Shown here: positions 46,269-46,424 of the stretch, piece after piece
Numbering within the stretch: position 1 is the stretch's first letter
Layout of the letters: every line of letters starts with the position of its first letter
Assembly: GCF_002117935.1 (NCBI RefSeq)
Contig: NZ_BDJE01000055.1
Coordinates: forward strand, 1 to 46,424
Origin: Nocardioides sp. PD653-B2
GTDB taxonomy: Bacteria > Actinomycetota > Actinomycetes > Propionibacteriales > Nocardioidaceae
Direction of reading: 5' to 3'
Length of the DNA: 46,424 nucleotides
Notes under the pieces: model-generated
Database searches by the model: none
The model's input: only the letters and a program-made list of their open reading frames with translations
Told to the model about the DNA's origin: nothing
Made by a program: the position numbers and the translations under genes

Positions 46269-46424
46269 TCAGGGATGTCGTGGGTGGGTGAGGTCGTTGA
46301 CGTAGACGTGCCCCAACGGGCTGGTCCAGCGGAAGATGCGTGCTGCGGTGCGTTGGTAGGTCCAGCCGCCGTGGGTCTTGAGGCGGTGGTGGTGGCGGCA
46401 GAGCGGGGCGAGGTTGCAGGAGCA
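46269..46424 (-). CDS. HNH endonuclease domain protein, partial
   Basis: The last 51 residues of a protein that continues beyond the right edge. The visible part, CSCNLAPLCRHHHRLKTHGG followed by WTYQRTAARIFRWTSPLGHVY, is the C-terminal HNH nuclease motif with the CxxC/H-H zinc site seen at the end of actinobacterial DUF222-HNH proteins. These occur in many copies in Nocardioides-like genomes and may be mobile or restriction-like; their role is not settled. The start is not in the window. Confidence 0.75.
   Translation of the reverse strand, partial: CSCNLAPLCRHHHRLKTHGGWTYQRTAARIFRWTSPLGHVYVNDLTHPRHP

Noticed and set aside
46269..46424. Homing endonuclease or group I intron at the right edge
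   Set aside because: The visible HNH tail matches the common DUF222-HNH type, and no intron or intein features are seen; only the C-terminus is present.

Overview
The window is very GC-rich actinobacterial chromosome. A Nocardioides-like member of the Nocardioidaceae fits best: there is a TIGR03089 protein, an F-type sigma factor, LytR-CpsA-Psr proteins, a FenA-like 5' exonuclease, WS/DGAT lipid genes and, at the right edge, the tail of a DUF222/HNH-type endonuclease. The genus is an inference, because no rRNA or tRNA gene is present.

Layout. (1) 1-11807 is a surface-glycan locus: GDP-mannose synthesis (manC), a secreted zinc amidase with an FG-GAP propeller, a two-gene Wzm/Wzt-type exporter, and the galactofuran set glfT2, glf and two more family 2 glycosyltransferases, all nearly gapless on the minus strand. 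(2) 11843-27247 is a catabolic locus. The minus-strand unit encodes a ribose-type ABC importer, its lipoprotein receptor, a GntR regulator, an isochorismatase-like hydrolase, a DJ-1/PfpI protein, a GMC flavoprotein with a gluconate-2-dehydrogenase subunit-3 partner, an enolase-superfamily dehydratase, a 43-codon coupled ORF, a PfkB sugar kinase and a second, paralogous GntR regulator. Divergent from it are a DhaK/DhaL-like pair and an MBL-fold lactonase-like enzyme. One FadR-type operator (24662-24678) overlaps the -10 elements of both divergent promoters. (3) 27333-38091 is mixed housekeeping: a lipoprotein, a 5' exonuclease, two LCP proteins, a thioesterase, a WS/DGAT, an enoyl-CoA hydratase, a sigma factor-paaI-paaK operon and a dienelactone hydrolase. 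(4) 38193-42994 is an arsenic resistance island: a helical-domain ArsC, Acr3, ArsR, an ArsR-ArsN-like fusion and a divergent flavin monooxygenase. (5) 43019-46424 holds an acyl-CoA dehydrogenase, a secreted Ig-like protein, a CoA-binding protein, arfB and a partial HNH gene.

How the parts may work together. The catabolic locus reads as import, then oxidation of a sugar or polyol (GMC plus subunit 3), lactone opening (MBL enzyme), dehydration to a 2-keto-3-deoxy acid and phosphorylation. This order is inferred from families; the substrate is not known. The most unusual component is the DhaK-like protein: the residues matching E. coli DhaK His56, Asp109 and His218 are Cys57, Glu110 and Gly218, and its DhaL partner has Glu in place of the third Mg-binding Asp. 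No DhaM is present. It may therefore be a kinase for a different substrate. The arsenic island has a symmetric divergent promoter in which two 16-bp dyads fill the promoter spacers, with a third dyad at the monooxygenase start site.

No CRISPR array, insertion sequence, prophage, tRNA or rRNA was seen, and no gene-free stretch exceeds 300 bases.
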